A DNA stretch of 37,997 bases from a virus. This document shows positions 25,193 through 33,485 of the stretch, one piece after another; the stretch's first letter is position 1, and each line of letters opens with the position of its first letter. Made by a program: the position numbers and the translations under genes. Under the pieces are notes generated by a model, which saw nothing but the letters and a program-made list of their open reading frames with translations, did not search any database and was not told where the DNA came from. The stretch lies in the IMG/VR virus record IMGVR_UViG_3300032086_004090, positions 1-37,997 of that record. The stretch is one strand, 5' to 3'.

Positions 25193-27427
25193 TTATGGTA
25201 TAATATCAGGATCAATATCTAATATATTGGCCTCTGTATAGCTGCTAATGTCTCCGCCAACTTCCAGTATTTCTAGTTTAGCTACCCAATTAATATTCTT
25301 GAAAGATGCTCCTTTAACTTGTATATTTAGATAGTCACTACCTCCAGCACCAGCACCAGAAATTGTTGCCTGTACATCCCAAGAAGAATCTGTTTCTCCT
25401 ATAGTTGTTTTTACCGGAGTTCCTATTATAGAAGCTCCATAACCATCGTTGTACAACATTCCCTCAAGTTTATAAGAAGCATTATCTGAGCCATTTGTTC
25501 TGCGTCCAACTATATTTGCGGTGAAAATCATAGTTCTGTTTGAAGCTAAGATTACATCAGATCCGTTGTTCTGAATGGTTGTAAAAGTAGCATTTGTGGT
25601 CGACCCCCTAAGCATATAAACGCTATTTTGGGCATCTCCATTCGAACTAAAGCTGCCATGAGAAACTGCAATTTGACCATCGTTATAAAGCCATCCATTT
25701 GTACCAATCATAACGCCTGTTGGACTAGCATAAAATCCATCACTTGTTAAACCAATATTTCCATTAACTTCTAACTTGTATGATGGAGAAGTTTGTCCTA
25801 TACCAATGTTTGTTCCGTCATCATAAACAACACTATTAGTCAAAGTATCAGTATCACTCCATTTTGGTAAATAGCTTGCTGTGCCATTGCCATCAACATA
25901 GTTAAAAGCATCTATCTCAGTCTCTGTGTAATATCTACTATCAAGGTCAATAGAACCTAAAGCAGTAACGTGACCATTGCTATCGAGCGTAATGTCTTGA
26001 ATAACAGTTCCGTTTGAGTTATCCACAGAGCTAGCAGCAGTAATGGTTGGATGAGCTGTCAAGTATCCTTGTATACTATGATCTGTATATGAAGTAAATG
26101 CATTAGATCCAAAAGTGTAATCTTGATCTGATGTACCATTAACACTAAAAGTAAGAGTGTTGCCAGACTTTGTAATTCCATCTAAATAGTAATTAGTATC
26201 TGTATCTGTAACAGTTTCTGTGGCAGTAGCTATGCTGGTTACATGGCCAAAAGAATCAAGACCAATATCCTGAATATATGTACGACCACTATTGTCGCTA
26301 CTAGAGGCAGCAGATATGGAGGGGTGAGAGGTTAGGTATGTACTACTGTCTGTACTTCCGTCAGCCTTTAAAAACTGACTACTAGTTCCTCCAGACTTCA
26401 CTAAACTACCAGCAGTAACACTATTGGTAACGCTTAATATGTCAAAATTTCCGCTATTTGGAACATCATTAGTTCTACCAGGACCTAATACAAGAATTCT
26501 GCCCTGACTAGCATCGCTACGTAATACTCTACCAATATTTTGAACTAAAACATTACTAGCAGTTGGTCTGGTATTTGTTATACCTTCACCGCTAGCCACA
26601 TAAACAGTATCTCCGACACTAAAAGAAGCGGTGCTCATGCCTATAGATAAGCCAAAGCAATGAACATAACCTTCAGAATCATCGTTAAGAGCTATCTCTA
26701 ATAAGCCAATAGCTGGCATCTTGCTCGAATCTGCCGCATCAGCAGGTGCAATCAACGCTTTACCATTGGTTCCATAGTATCCACTTACATAAACAGGGGT
26801 TCCAGCAGGTATGGTTGAACCAGTAGAATTTTTACATTCAATTACAATTGGTCCATCAAGATCACTATATATATAATTAGCTTCTATAGTTCCATCTATA
26901 TTTATATTGCCAACACCGGTAACACTATAAGAATTAAGGTCTAAATTACCTCCTAGTTGGGGCGTGGTATCTTCTACAACATTATCAAGACCTCCTCCAG
27001 CGCCTCCCACAGCACTACCATTAAATTTCAGGGTTCCACCATCATTGTATAACTTATTTGTGGTGTCAGAGGGCACGTTAGAGGCTAATTCGAGGCTATA
27101 TCCAGCTAAACCTGTACCGTAAATACTATTAAATCTATTGCCAGACTCCCCGATATTATAGCTGCCTGATATTGGTAAAAAATGTCCCTCGTGAGAAATC
27201 TTGAGTTTGGCACTAGCAGCATTGGCATCGTTATCAGAAGTTATAAATACCAGAGAAGCAGGGTTGGATGAGGAGCTAAAAGACCCCTCACCCATACCGT
27301 ATATACCAGCGCCTATTAAACGAGCCGCCCCTCCATCAGACTCTGCAGAGGCGGCAAATTGTAATCTTCCTAGTATATCTCCAGATACCACAATGGTATC
27401 ATTGGTCTGTAAAGTTATACTTTGCAT
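25193..27427 (-). CDS. Fibre-like virion structural protein, 744 residues
   Basis: The sequence is Ser/Thr/Gly/Asn/Asp-rich and beta-type, without helices or membrane segments. The N-terminus (MQSITLQTNDTIVVSGDILGRLQF) is followed by GLDNVVEDTTPQLGGNLDLN (residues about 150-170), a motif widely seen in aquatic phage fibre proteins. A segment with VYVASGEGITNTRPTAS resembles shaft modules. Two related 38-residue repeats with IQDI.LDS.GHVT occur near 365-402 and 455-494. A KLEVNGNIGL motif marks a later shaft segment. AAGG precedes the ATG. Likely trimeric fibre on head or tail. Confidence 0.75.
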   Translation of the reverse strand: MQSITLQTNDTIVVSGDILGRLQFAASAESDGGAARLIGAGIYGMGEGSFSSSSNPASLVFITSDNDANAASAKLKISHEGHFLPISGSYNIGESGNRFNSIYGTGLAGYSLELASNVPSDTTNKLYNDGGTLKFNGSAVGGAGGGLDNVVEDTTPQLGGNLDLNSYSVTGVGNINIDGTIEANYIYSDLDGPIVIECKNSTGSTIPAGTPVYVSGYYGTNGKALIAPADAADSSKMPAIGLLEIALNDDSEGYVHCFGLSIGMSTASFSVGDTVYVASGEGITNTRPTASNVLVQNIGRVLRSDASQGRILVLGPGRTNDVPNSGNFDILSVTNSVTAGSLVKSGGTSSQFLKADGSTDSSTYLTSHPSISAASSSDNSGRTYIQDIGLDSFGHVTSIATATETVTDTDTNYYLDGITKSGNTLTFSVNGTSDQDYTFGSNAFTSYTDHSIQGYLTAHPTITAASSVDNSNGTVIQDITLDSNGHVTALGSIDLDSRYYTETEIDAFNYVDGNGTASYLPKWSDTDTLTNSVVYDDGTNIGIGQTSPSYKLEVNGNIGLTSDGFYASPTGVMIGTNGWLYNDGQIAVSHGSFSSNGDAQNSVYMLRGSTTNATFTTIQNNGSDVILASNRTMIFTANIVGRRTNGSDNASYKLEGMLYNDGYGASIIGTPVKTTIGETDSSWDVQATISGAGAGGSDYLNIQVKGASFKNINWVAKLEILEVGGDISSYTEANILDIDPDIIP
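25945..26063 (-). repeat. Fibre repeat copy 2 (IQDITLDSNGHVT)
   Basis: Encodes TAHPTITAASSVDNSNG then IQDITLDSNGHVTALGS, aligned with copy 1 about 270 bases upstream in the gene. Confidence 0.7.
26221..26334 (-). repeat. Fibre repeat copy 1 (IQDIGLDSFGHVT)
   Basis: Encodes TSHPSISAASSSDNSG then IQDIGLDSFGHVTSIATA. The pair forms a repeated shaft module of the 744-residue fibre. Confidence 0.7.
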
Positions 27428-27448
27428 CCTGTACCTTTTTAAAAACTA

Positions 27449-29212
27449 TTATACAACAAACCAATTTGTTCCATCAGAAACAAAGGTGAAACTTTCATAT
27501 TGATAGTATAAAGCAACACTATTTGCGCCATCAATAGATTCTGAACTATTTCTAGCAACAGTCACAGCGCCTGCAGCACTATCGGTTTTCTTTACAATTA
27601 CTAATTTACCACTTGCTGGAGCTGGCAACTTAACAGTGATACCGCCAGAGCCACCTGCTACCAAATTAATATCAGAACCAATGGTATCGTTATCAGCAAA
27701 AGAGCTGTCAACAGTTCTTTCAATTTTTGCTTCTGTAACAGCACCAGCAGCAAGCTGATCAGTATCAATACCTCCAGTAGTAACAGAAAGAGTATCGCCA
27801 GTTAAAGTGATAGTAGTACTATCTACAGCTAAATTGGTATCATCACTAATATCAATTAGGCCAAGTGTAATCTCTTGCCCAGAAATCGTTAAATAATCAC
27901 GACCAGCAGCCAGAGTAACATCTGTAGAATTATCGGTACCTGCCACGTCCACATTGATAGCTGTTCTAACATCAGCAGCAGAAAGATACGTCAATTTGCC
28001 TGCAGAGTCATCCCAGCCAACAACGGCATCGCTACCATTGTCAACAGCAGATAATTCTTGAGTCGACAGAGATAAAACGTCAGTTAAAGCCGCATTAAGC
28101 GTAACATCTGTAGAATTATCAGTACCAGCAGCATCAACACCCAAAGTGGTTCTTGCAGCAGATGCGTCGGCATCGTCAATCAAACTTCTACCGAAACTAG
28201 TTAAATCAGTAACAGCATAAGTATCAGAAGCTGTGGTATAAATCATCTTATCAGCAGCTGTTGTTAAGCTAGCGATAGAATTTAGACCAGCATCGGAAAT
28301 ACCAACAGTCACTAAACCTGTAGCACTAACAGCAACATCGATATTAGTACCGTCTACAAATGTTAATGTATTACCATCTTGAATAGTCTGAGTGGTACTA
28401 CCGTCACTAATATCAAAACTACTCATAGCTCCAAGACCACTAACAAAATTAGTTCTATTAATTTTCTTTAAAGCTGTTGCGCTAGCATCATAAATCAGTA
28501 TATAATCATTAGTAGCATCAGGAGCTGATGATAACTCTGTCTGGCCGTCAATAGCAGATGTGTCTAAGGAAGCAGTAATACTACAAGTATCTCCAGCATT
28601 TTGGAATGTAGAACTACCACTTAGTTCTCCTCCTAACGAAACAGTAACAGAACTAGATAAACCATCAGCATCGTCTGCGGTTCCTGTTAAATCACCAGTA
28701 ACATTACCCTCTAAATTTGCAACAATAGTACCAGCAGCACCACTTACGACAACTTCATTACTAATTGCAGCATCTGGAACAAAAGTAAACTTTCCAGTGC
28801 TATCATCAAAACCAAAAAAGCCTGTTTTAGCAGCTACACCATTGTGCCAGTTAAATGAGATACCACGATCTTTATTGTCATCACTACCCGGAGCAGTATC
28901 TCCGCCTAATGTAAAAATAGGATCATCTATTGTAACAGTAGTACTATTTACTGTGGTTGTTGTGCCATTAACAGTAAGATTACCAGTAATACTAAGACTT
29001 TGACTCATTGTAACATTACCATTACTAGCAATCTGTATAGAGTCATTATCATCCTGACTACCTATATATCCTCCATTTGGAATTTGCAAAGAAGCGCCAG
29101 CAGTATCGATAGTAAAACTAGCATTGCCGTCTAATACTTTATCGTCTACATCAGCTCCAAAAAATACTATACCAGAAGGAACCCTACTGGCAGGTATCGG
29201 TAAATATGACAT
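27449..29212 (-). CDS. Fibre-like virion structural protein, 587 residues
   Basis: The N-terminus begins MSYLPIPASRVPSGIVFF. Residues about 70-170 hold a module often found in marine phage fibre or structural proteins: GNLTVNGTTTTVNSTTV, DDPIFTLGGDTAPGSDDNKD and GFFGFDDSTGKFTFVPDA. The middle contains repeated DAAGTDNSTDVTLNA / DVAGTDNSTDVTLAA units. The C-terminus (SIDGANSVALYYQYESFTF, ending DGTNWFVV) is homologous to the end of the next-upstream gene product. GGAGA lies 9 bases before the ATG. The protein is beta-rich and likely forms a trimeric appendage; head attachment is suggested by its closeness to the capsid gene. Confidence 0.75.
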   Translation of the reverse strand: MSYLPIPASRVPSGIVFFGADVDDKVLDGNASFTIDTAGASLQIPNGGYIGSQDDNDSIQIASNGNVTMSQSLSITGNLTVNGTTTTVNSTTVTIDDPIFTLGGDTAPGSDDNKDRGISFNWHNGVAAKTGFFGFDDSTGKFTFVPDAAISNEVVVSGAAGTIVANLEGNVTGDLTGTADDADGLSSSVTVSLGGELSGSSTFQNAGDTCSITASLDTSAIDGQTELSSAPDATNDYILIYDASATALKKINRTNFVSGLGAMSSFDISDGSTTQTIQDGNTLTFVDGTNIDVAVSATGLVTVGISDAGLNSIASLTTAADKMIYTTASDTYAVTDLTSFGRSLIDDADASAARTTLGVDAAGTDNSTDVTLNAALTDVLSLSTQELSAVDNGSDAVVGWDDSAGKLTYLSAADVRTAINVDVAGTDNSTDVTLAAGRDYLTISGQEITLGLIDISDDTNLAVDSTTITLTGDTLSVTTGGIDTDQLAAGAVTEAKIERTVDSSFADNDTIGSDINLVAGGSGGITVKLPAPASGKLVIVKKTDSAAGAVTVARNSSESIDGANSVALYYQYESFTFVSDGTNWFVV

Positions 29213-29235
29213 TTTTATATTCTCCAGATTTTAAT

Positions 29236-29745
29236 TTATACTATGAACCAGTTGCTATTGTTAGAGGCAAAAGTTGAACTTTGAAATTTGAAATTAATAC
29301 TAAAAAAAGCAATATCATCTATTGTTTCAGAACCACTACCATGTACTATAACATTATTATCTCCAATATTTTTAACCAATATTTCATAACCTCCAATACC
29401 ACTAGCAGTTGGTAAATACACATTAACATCGGAAGAGCCAGAATCAACAAAAATAATCTGACTCTCTTGATCTAGATATGTATCACTACTAATATTCAAG
29501 TAACCTTTATTAGTATTTACACCAATATCTTCAGACTGAAGAACATCATTAATTTGTGAGGTAAGACCAATTATGTCAGCAGCGTGAATAACATTATTAG
29601 CCAGTCCTGTATTTACTTCTACTGTATTTGATACAGGGTCGCTGATTTCTATAGCAACAGAAGAGGATAGGTTGTCAGAAGAAGTATCAACTTCAATTGT
29701 ATAGTTATCTGTACTAACTGCTACCGAATATTCTTCATCGCTCAT
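29236..29745 (-). CDS. Short fibre-like protein with shared C-terminal knob
   Basis: I choose the ATG at 29743-29745, which overlaps the upstream stop as ATGA, over a GTG three codons earlier. The 169-residue product is acidic and Ser/Asp-rich; residues about 110-169 (DVNVYLPTASGIGGYEI, VKNIGDNNVIVHGSGSETID, ending NNSNWFIV) align with the C-terminus of the 587-residue fibre. This looks like a C-terminal knob with a short shaft. It is likely a minor head or tail decoration. Confidence 0.7.
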   Translation of the reverse strand: MSDEEYSVAVSTDNYTIEVDTSSDNLSSSVAIEISDPVSNTVEVNTGLANNVIHAADIIGLTSQINDVLQSEDIGVNTNKGYLNISSDTYLDQESQIIFVDSGSSDVNVYLPTASGIGGYEILVKNIGDNNVIVHGSGSETIDDIAFFSINFKFQSSTFASNNSNWFIV

Positions 29746-30146
29746 GTCTGGCACTCTAGTAGATCTGTAGATTTACTAAATCTCTTGACTATGGTTACTG
29801 TTCCATACAAAATTCTAATAGTATATTTACCACCATCGGCATAATAATCATCATCAGATTGTAACTCTAAGTCATATTTAGCGTTATTGAAAGAAAAACT
29901 ATTAGTCTTAGAAGCTGGAAATCTAAGATCTAGCCTTCCATCAGATCCTGTAATCTCAAATTTGTAATCGCTATAATCAAGGTTTTCAGTAGAAAAAATC
30001 TGAACATTATTATTGCTTGTTTTCCAAATTAGTCTAGCGCACCAATCGGTAATATCAACAGGATTACCATTAGCGTCCTTGTAAACAACAGACATATGAA
30101 ATGATGATCCTTGCTCTATGCTAAAGTCGTGTTTGCCTGCTGCCAT
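29742..30146 (-). CDS. Anchor-domain (IEQGS-type beta-sandwich) virion protein
   Basis: This 134-residue protein is a single domain: FSIEQGSSFHMSVVYKDANG, NPVDITDW, GRLDLRFPASKTNSF, KYDLEL, then YGTVTIVKRFSKSTDLLEC. The same domain forms the N-terminus of the P-domain protein (21070-22239). Related IEQG domains occur at the N-terminus of phage baseplate upper and fibre proteins. It is the first gene after the capsid terminator; AAAGGTG lies 8 bases before its ATG and a candidate promoter core 44 bases before. It probably attaches fibres to the virion. Confidence 0.7.
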   Translation of the reverse strand: MAAGKHDFSIEQGSSFHMSVVYKDANGNPVDITDWCARLIWKTSNNNVQIFSTENLDYSDYKFEITGSDGRLDLRFPASKTNSFSFNNAKYDLELQSDDDYYADGGKYTIRILYGTVTIVKRFSKSTDLLECQT

Positions 30147-30175
30147 AGAACTTACACCTTTGTTTCTTTAGAAGA

Positions 30176-30192
30176 ATACTATATTGTAGTAT
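30176..30192. promoter_or_regulatory. Inverted repeat ATACTA-N5-TAGTAT beside candidate promoter
   Basis: A 6-base inverted repeat with a 5-base centre overlaps the downstream end of the GTGTAT motif core, between the terminator and the anchor-domain gene. It could be an operator or a 5-prime RNA hairpin. Confidence 0.35.
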
Positions 30193-30198
30193 ACACCT
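30187..30198 (-). promoter_or_regulatory. Candidate phage promoter motif AAGGTGTATACT after capsid terminator
   Basis: Core GTGTAT at 30191-30196, 44 bases before the anchor-domain gene and just downstream of the intrinsic terminator. A promoter is expected here because the terminator would otherwise starve the downstream genes of transcript. Confidence 0.5.
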
Positions 30199-30203
30199 TT
30201 AAT

Positions 30204-30232
30204 AAAAAAGCCGCCCCGGAAAGAGCGGCTTT
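30204..30232 (-). terminator. Intrinsic terminator after major capsid gene
   Basis: On the minus strand, an 8-base stem AAAGCCGC with GCGGCTTT encloses a 10-base loop and is followed by a run of six T. It lies 32 bases after the capsid stop, so it ends or reduces transcription after the highly expressed capsid gene. Confidence 0.85.
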
Positions 30233-30263
30233 AAATAAACCCTATCTCTTAAGGTGTCTACTA

Positions 30264-31280
30264 TTAGATAGCACCAAGAAGAACACGACGGTTATCTAGA
30301 ACAGCAAAGCCTTGCTCAGCCCAGCCGTAGAAACCAGCTCTCTTCTGACGATGTAAGCTATCGTCTTCAAAGATCTGAACTTCTTGTCTGACTGGCATGA
30401 TAAAGCTATCTCTGCGAGACAGGTCGAGGCCAACAACATACTCTTCCTTGGAGCTGATGCTACCACTGAAGGTTCTGCCAAGAGTAGTAACAGCAAAGTC
30501 TTGATACTCTTGGCCAACACCTAGCTCATCAAGGTCATGAAGATTGACGCCAAACACACGGTTGACAGCGCCATCGGCTGCAGTGTAAACTTCTCTACGA
30601 GTAACCTCGTCGAGCTGATCAACACCCCAGTTACGAATATCTTCCATTGCCTCTGGTGAAACATAGAGATCAGTTAAAGAACCACGATTGTTGCTAGCAC
30701 TATTACCACCACCATTACGACGCATGACGGTCTTCATGAGGCTAACAAGTCTCTTCGTAAATTGACCCTGATCACCATCAGCATCATAAACTACGAGATC
30801 TCTATCGACTGCGGCGGCAAGAAGTGTGTGCCACCCGTCATCGTTCATCTTTTTGACGAAAGAACCTTCAAGAACTTCCATCGCACGACCAACGACATCC
30901 CAACGAGCATCACGGGCATACTTTAACAGATAGTCAATGCTGGCACCGATATCATAGGTTGGAACCATGACATAATCGCTTTCGACATGACGCTCTGGAA
31001 TATATCCATGATTAGGGATAGTATAAGCAACGAAATCTCTTTCGTCACCAGGAGCCAGAAAATCCAATGGAAATTCTGGAGTTGCACTTTGAGCTAGTCT
31101 GATTGGCTCAAAGATGCCATCAAGAATATTACCACTCATCAGACCCTGACGGAGAGGTAATTCTAGTGCCTTAGCAAACTGAGAATTTGCCTCGACAGAT
31201 TCTTGTTTGTTAGCGGAGCCAGAGCGTACGAGTAGTTCAGTTAACTCTGGAGTAGGTTGAAAATTATCGACTTTGGACAT
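30264..31280 (-). CDS. Major capsid protein (HK97 fold)
   Basis: The 338-residue protein forms the shell. It follows protease-scaffold and cement genes, as is standard. The N-terminus (1-60) is helical; residues 65-110 contain FPLDFLAPGDERDFVAYTIP (E-loop-like) and YVMVPTYDIGASIDYLLKYA with a spine-helix pattern. GNSASNNRGSLTDLYVSPEAMEDIRNWG (about 195-222) and the C-terminal QKRAGFYGWAEQGFAVLDNR are typical A-domain and P-domain elements. A strong AAGGAGA site precedes the ATG, the DNA seems more GC-rich than its neighbours, and an intrinsic terminator follows, consistent with very high expression. Confidence 0.9.
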   Translation of the reverse strand: MSKVDNFQPTPELTELLVRSGSANKQESVEANSQFAKALELPLRQGLMSGNILDGIFEPIRLAQSATPEFPLDFLAPGDERDFVAYTIPNHGYIPERHVESDYVMVPTYDIGASIDYLLKYARDARWDVVGRAMEVLEGSFVKKMNDDGWHTLLAAAVDRDLVVYDADGDQGQFTKRLVSLMKTVMRRNGGGNSASNNRGSLTDLYVSPEAMEDIRNWGVDQLDEVTRREVYTAADGAVNRVFGVNLHDLDELGVGQEYQDFAVTTLGRTFSGSISSKEEYVVGLDLSRRDSFIMPVRQEVQIFEDDSLHRQKRAGFYGWAEQGFAVLDNRRVLLGAI

Positions 31281-31307
31281 AAGTTTATCTCCTTAAACGT
31301 AAATTAA

Positions 31308-31766
31308 TTATAGGTTAACTGAAACTTTAACGTAATCGTCTGAATCTTTGGAACTTAAAAACGTTCCAACTTTTGCATAAGTACTGTCTGTTGTGAACTC
31401 ACCAGCATCTCCAAGATGTGCTGGATCGCCAGCTTTTGGGGTGTCTGTTGATACAACATTATCGGTAACAATCTGACCTTGACGAAGCAGGGTCACCTTG
31501 CCACCCTTAACAACCTCATCTTTATGCCAGTTGATGTGCTGTCTGGTCAAATCGATGTCAACAACATCGTTTAACAAAACCCCAACTGGTAAAGTACTAG
31601 CAGATGCAGTTGCAGCATATTCAACAACAGCGTCTGAATCATCCATGGAAACGCCTACACCACTAGCAGTGTTTACAGCGCAAACAATGCCACCACGAGT
31701 GGCTGCGGTGTTCATGAAAAATGAAACATCGGTTAAAAGTTCGATACGATCTGGTTTTAGAGCCAT
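31308..31766 (-). CDS. Capsid decoration/cement protein candidate
   Basis: The 152-residue, beta-rich protein (MALKPDRIELLTDVSFFMN, RGGIV, ASTLPVGVLLNDVVDIDL, then GGKVTLLRQGQIVTD) lies between scaffold and capsid, where cement proteins such as lambda gpD are encoded. The layout PVGVLLNDVV and KVTLLRQGQIVT is typical of small capsid-associated beta proteins. GGAG lies 9 bases before the ATG. Role inferred from position and make-up. Confidence 0.7.
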   Translation of the reverse strand: MALKPDRIELLTDVSFFMNTAATRGGIVCAVNTASGVGVSMDDSDAVVEYAATASASTLPVGVLLNDVVDIDLTRQHINWHKDEVVKGGKVTLLRQGQIVTDNVVSTDTPKAGDPAHLGDAGEFTTDSTYAKVGTFLSSKDSDDYVKVSVNL

Positions 31767-31796
31767 AGTTTTAATCTCCGTTAAAAGAAATAGTGT

Positions 31797-32633
31797 TTAT
31801 TTTTTGCCTAATCTGGAACGAACAAAGTCTACAAGAGCCGCTCTAGTAGATTCGCTTTCATCAATAAGCTCACCTCCAACACTCACAGCAGCAGTTGCAT
31901 CTACCTCAACATCATCTAATAAATCTTCATCAGATGATTCGTTTTCTGTAGCTGACTCTTTTGTGACTTCTTCTTCAGTAGCTTCTTGTGTATCTTCTGT
32001 GCTTGCAGCTTCTTTCTTGGCCATCTCTTCTTTTTTAGCCATTTCTTCTTTCTTGGCCATTTCTTCTTTTTTCGACCATTCTTCATTCTTCTTGGCTAAT
32101 AAAGTTGTCATGGCATCAAATGCTGCGTCGTCTAACTCTTCGAATTTGCTAACAAATTCTTCTGCTTCTGAATGCTCAACACCAGACTGTGTTAATGAAG
32201 CCATTCGTTTTTCCATTTTCTCTTTTTTCTTCATTTCTTCTTCTTTTTTCATATATTCGGCTACTGTTTCTTTCAGTGAATCGATTTCCGATTGCATTTC
32301 TGCTTTTTCTTTATTCAATTCAGCTAAAGCTTCTTCATTAGCCTTATTTGTTTCCTCTAAAGAAGTTTGAGCTTCAGTTTTCTCAGCAACAGATGCTTCT
32401 AGATCTGATACGCTCTTTTCTAAAGTAGCGATTTTTTCGTTGTACTCAGCCTTAACTGATTCTAGTTCTTCGGTATGTTTAACTTCTGCACTACTCATGG
32501 CTACCTCATGTTCTTTAGTTAAATCGGAAATAGATGAAATTAATGTATTGTTTTGCTTTTCTAGCTCGGATACCTTACCCTCAAGCTCAGAGGCTTTAGT
32601 GGATAGTTCTTCGTAAGCTTTGTTTTCATTCAT
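31797..32633 (-). CDS. Nested scaffolding protein from internal start (predicted)
   Basis: ATG at 32631-32633 begins MNENKAYEELSTKASELEG exactly where the coiled coil starts, and ACGGAG lies 9 bases before it (GGAG at 32643-32646). The product of 278 residues would be pure scaffold without the protease. Nested scaffold genes of this kind are established for lambda-like phages. Not proven here. Confidence 0.5.
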   Translation of the reverse strand: MNENKAYEELSTKASELEGKVSELEKQNNTLISSISDLTKEHEVAMSSAEVKHTEELESVKAEYNEKIATLEKSVSDLEASVAEKTEAQTSLEETNKANEEALAELNKEKAEMQSEIDSLKETVAEYMKKEEEMKKKEKMEKRMASLTQSGVEHSEAEEFVSKFEELDDAAFDAMTTLLAKKNEEWSKKEEMAKKEEMAKKEEMAKKEAASTEDTQEATEEEVTKESATENESSDEDLLDDVEVDATAAVSVGGELIDESESTRAALVDFVRSRLGKK

Positions 32634-33461
32634 ATCTTCTTTCTCCGTACTAGAAATTGACTTATGATTAGATACACCTAAAAAATTAAATTTGTCATTT
32701 TTTCTGTCATCATAAATTTTAGCAAAAACATCTTTTGTAAATATTATACTATCTTCATTTGCTGGTTTGTCAACAAAACCTTTACCACTAAAAGTTATCT
32801 CTTTTAAAACGCGACCAATTTTGTAATTATCTTTTTGTCCGGTACCACCATATGCTCTAAGATGTTTAGTTAAATGAGAAGTGTCTTCGTTTCTCGCTAA
32901 TACACGATACTCTCCTGTGTCAAGATCTTCAATGCCATAATCAAAAGATTTGAAATAACATTCCATACTAACATATTTGGTACCTTCTTCGATTTCAGCG
33001 ATTAGCTTAGAAGCTCGATCTGATAGGCTTTTACTACTATAACCTTTGTAGATAACAGAACCTGTAACAATGTGAAATTTATCTGGAATATTTTCTGGAT
33101 CACTGTCTTCCGGAATAATTTCTCCATCTACAGTTATCGGGTAATTAGAAGTAATGTGACCAACGATCTCATGCTCATCATGCTCAATATTTGTTGGCTT
33201 ATCTTCAGGCGTATGTCTTGCTGCCCAAACTTCTTTTTTGTCAAAAATATCATCATTTTTATTCCAAGACGAGCTAACTAAAATAGATCTGACATAAAAC
33301 AAATCTTTGTCATCAATAGCAGCTATGCTTTTTAAGCAATTCGGAATAGATATATTTGATTTATCATCTACTATGATAGCTTCAGAAGCCATCGCTATAG
33401 AAGCTGTACTAGTAAGAGCTTCTGTTAAACCGTCATCTATTTCATTTTGATATATTATCAT
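31797..33461 (-). CDS. Prohead protease fused to scaffolding protein
   Basis: Residues 1-250 are a head maturation protease: SSWNKNDDIFDKKEVWAARH, then NIEHDEHEIVGHIT (His near 94-102), VTGSVIYKGY and KYVSMECYF (Ser165 in SMECYF), with GFVDKPANEDS near 228-238. Residues 277-480 are coiled-coil scaffold, rich in Glu and Lys, with three KKEEMA units; an acidic segment (485-520) and the C-terminal ALVDFVRSRLGKK fit a capsid-binding tail. An in-frame internal ATG (M277) with good ribosome site suggests that a shorter scaffold is also made, as with lambda C/Nu3. The upstream start has a GGGG site 6-7 bases away and a candidate promoter core 36 bases before it. Confidence 0.85.
   Translation of the reverse strand: MIIYQNEIDDGLTEALTSTASIAMASEAIIVDDKSNISIPNCLKSIAAIDDKDLFYVRSILVSSSWNKNDDIFDKKEVWAARHTPEDKPTNIEHDEHEIVGHITSNYPITVDGEIIPEDSDPENIPDKFHIVTGSVIYKGYSSKSLSDRASKLIAEIEEGTKYVSMECYFKSFDYGIEDLDTGEYRVLARNEDTSHLTKHLRAYGGTGQKDNYKIGRVLKEITFSGKGFVDKPANEDSIIFTKDVFAKIYDDRKNDKFNFLGVSNHKSISSTEKEDMNENKAYEELSTKASELEGKVSELEKQNNTLISSISDLTKEHEVAMSSAEVKHTEELESVKAEYNEKIATLEKSVSDLEASVAEKTEAQTSLEETNKANEEALAELNKEKAEMQSEIDSLKETVAEYMKKEEEMKKKEKMEKRMASLTQSGVEHSEAEEFVSKFEELDDAAFDAMTTLLAKKNEEWSKKEEMAKKEEMAKKEEMAKKEAASTEDTQEATEEEVTKESATENESSDEDLLDDVEVDATAAVSVGGELIDESESTRAALVDFVRSRLGKK
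32013..32072 (-). repeat. 18-base tandem repeat encoding KKEEMA
   Basis: Three and a part copies of an 18-base unit encode KKEEMA repeats (residues 464-483) in the scaffold. The copies are nearly identical in DNA, so this is a recent, unstable-looking expansion of the helical rod. Confidence 0.85.
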
Positions 33462-33485
33462 ACTTAACCCCTATTATGTTGTTGG

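Noticed and set aside
29236-29754. GTG start three codons before the chosen ATG of the short fibre gene.
   Set aside because: The ATG forms the ATGA overlap used by several neighbours; the GTG offers no better ribosome site.
31498-32370. Plus-strand open frame of 290 codons.
   Set aside because: It is antisense to the cement and scaffold genes; Ser/Phe-rich sequence comes from the reverse of Glu/Lys-rich coiled coil.
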